Source of the DNA: Arctopsyche grandis
Lineage: Eukaryota > Arthropoda > Insecta > Trichoptera > Hydropsychidae
Reading direction: 5' to 3'
Length of the DNA stretch: 64,000 nt
NCBI RefSeq assembly: GCF_051622035.1
Contig: NC_135365.1
Coordinates: forward strand, 16,472,001-16,536,000
The translations under genes and the position numbers were made by a program. The notes under the pieces are model-generated. The model was not told where the DNA came from. It saw nothing but the letters and a program-made list of their open reading frames with translations, and did not search any database. Positions 62,777 to 64,000 of this stretch are shown here, in pieces. Position 1 is the first letter of the stretch, and every line of letters starts with the position of its first letter.

Positions 62777-62945
62777 AACCACTTTCAATGAAATCAGATA
62801 AATTGGCCAGCTCTGATAGGAAACGATCAATCTTGGGGTCACATATCCAAAATCTGGCCAGCAATAAAGTCAGGAATAGAACCCGTGACACACAGTCGAA
62901 AGCATTAAATGCTAACCACTGATATAAGCGATCTAAGTCCCAAGA
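62777..62945 (-). mobile_element. tRNA-derived SINE, head portion
   Basis: Matches 22740-22912: AATCAGATAAATTGGC, CTCTGATAGGAAACGATC, and on the minus strand a B-box-like GGGTTCTATTCC. The body is shortened. Confidence 0.6.
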
Positions 62946-63507
62946 AGTGGTGGAAGAACTTAATAAAGGATCTGAGAAAACTGAAAGTCAAGAATTGAAA
63001 TATGGTACTTTTGGGTAGGGCTCGGTGTTAAGGAACTGTGAACCAGAGTAAGATCTGTTGTATAGACAAATAAAATCGAGAAGACAAAAATGTATATAAA
63101 CTATTATGACTATTAATTGAGGATTGATTGATATATTATATTCGGTCGTTGAACCCAGATAAGTATATACAATCAGATACCCATTAAGAAGAATCGGAAG
63201 AAGCACGTGCCCAAGAAGCATGACCAATAAAATAAGTCATATAAATAACTGTTCTTGAATAATATGAAAGAAGAAGCAACAGAAAGTAATAATGAGATAA
63301 ATGAATTAATTAACGGTGTGGAGTAAATGGAAACAGTTTGAGTAAGTTAAGCAGGCATGTTACTACATATAATAATTATAGATAAACAGATGGTTTTGAT
63401 GGTAGAGAGCCATTTCAATAGCAGTTATGGACCCTTTGGTCATGCTAAAGCTGAGAAGATTTCGTAGTCGAAATGTATTAAAAATCTCATATTACCATAT
63501 ATGTAGT
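62946..63507. other. Non-coding stretch, nothing recognised
   Basis: AT-rich, no supported feature. Confidence 0.4.
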
Positions 63508-63815
63508 CAGTGGCGGACTGGCCATACAAGCGAACATGCCCGATGGCATGTGGGCCCCACTATCTGTTAGAAAATATGGGCCCTCAGTAAAATTAAATAA
63601 CTTTTTAACTATTTCACGTGTGTAAAAATTTATAGGATATTGCACTTTGGGACCTAAAGTTTGGGTATTTCAACAAAACAAATTTCTTACGATATACACA
63701 AACAACTAATGAACCGATCCTTGCTTTAACAGCCCAAGGATCGGCTAACTTTTTTTATTAGGCTCGAAATGTAAGTTTCAACATTTGCGTGGGCCCTTTT
63801 GCTGGGCCCATTTCT
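63508..63815. mobile_element. hAT-like fragment
   Basis: Starts CAGTGGCGGACTGGCCAT, a typical hAT-like end, with GGGCCC blocks near 63550, 63580, 63791 and 63805. The right end could not be placed. Confidence 0.35.
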
Positions 63816-64000
63816 AACCTCAATATTATGTATATATCAATACCTATGTAATTACCTACTGAAATAAAAATGGGAGTAAACAAATTTCCGTGAATAATAT
63901 AAACTGAATTGCTTAAAATAATTTTGATAGGACGATTCATCATCAACCAGCGATTTAAATTTACTTCATACTTTCAAAATAACATTTGATTATACTTCGA

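Overview
This is a window of an insect nuclear genome. It is AT-rich, has short GT-AG introns, and carries many small transposable elements. Six protein-coding genes can be supported. The order of the insect cannot be fixed from the sequence alone. Apart from one apparent 1-base indel, every exon model below keeps reading frame across all splice junctions, and the four recognised genes end within a few residues of the usual family length or in the expected range.

Layout: 1-10155 is non-coding and holds transposon relics. 10177-24545 (+) is the complete coding region of a non-classical cadherin, Cadherin-87A, in 35 coding exons. Its larger introns are packed with nested elements (solo LTR, LINE, SINE, hAT, piggyBac-like and others). 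24546-31634 is intergenic DNA rich in MITEs. 31635-38813 (-) is a 903-residue single-pass membrane protein. It has a very short N-terminus, a juxtamembrane Cys cluster and about twenty tyrosine motifs, and looks like a transmembrane signalling adaptor. 39300-42860 holds an LTR, a MITE, a GC-rich candidate promoter, a short LTR-like retroelement and a palindromic element. 43225-44454 (-) is an unrecognised 409-residue protein with an internal repeat. 45855-48516 (-) is splicing factor SF3A3 (Drosophila noisette). 50167-51187 (+) is the AP-1 clathrin adaptor sigma subunit, divergent from SF3A3. 53013-57206 (-) is xylulose kinase (XYLB), convergent with AP-1 sigma. 57207-64000 holds no supported gene, but contains a large foldback element, hAT-like elements and a SINE.

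The genes are not a functional cluster: cell adhesion, signalling, pre-mRNA splicing, vesicle coat and sugar metabolism sit side by side, as is normal for an insect chromosome. The points of most interest are the adaptor-like phosphotyrosine protein, the repeat-containing orphan protein, and the density and datable nesting of non-autonomous transposons. Many of these have intact target-site duplications that give exact boundaries.
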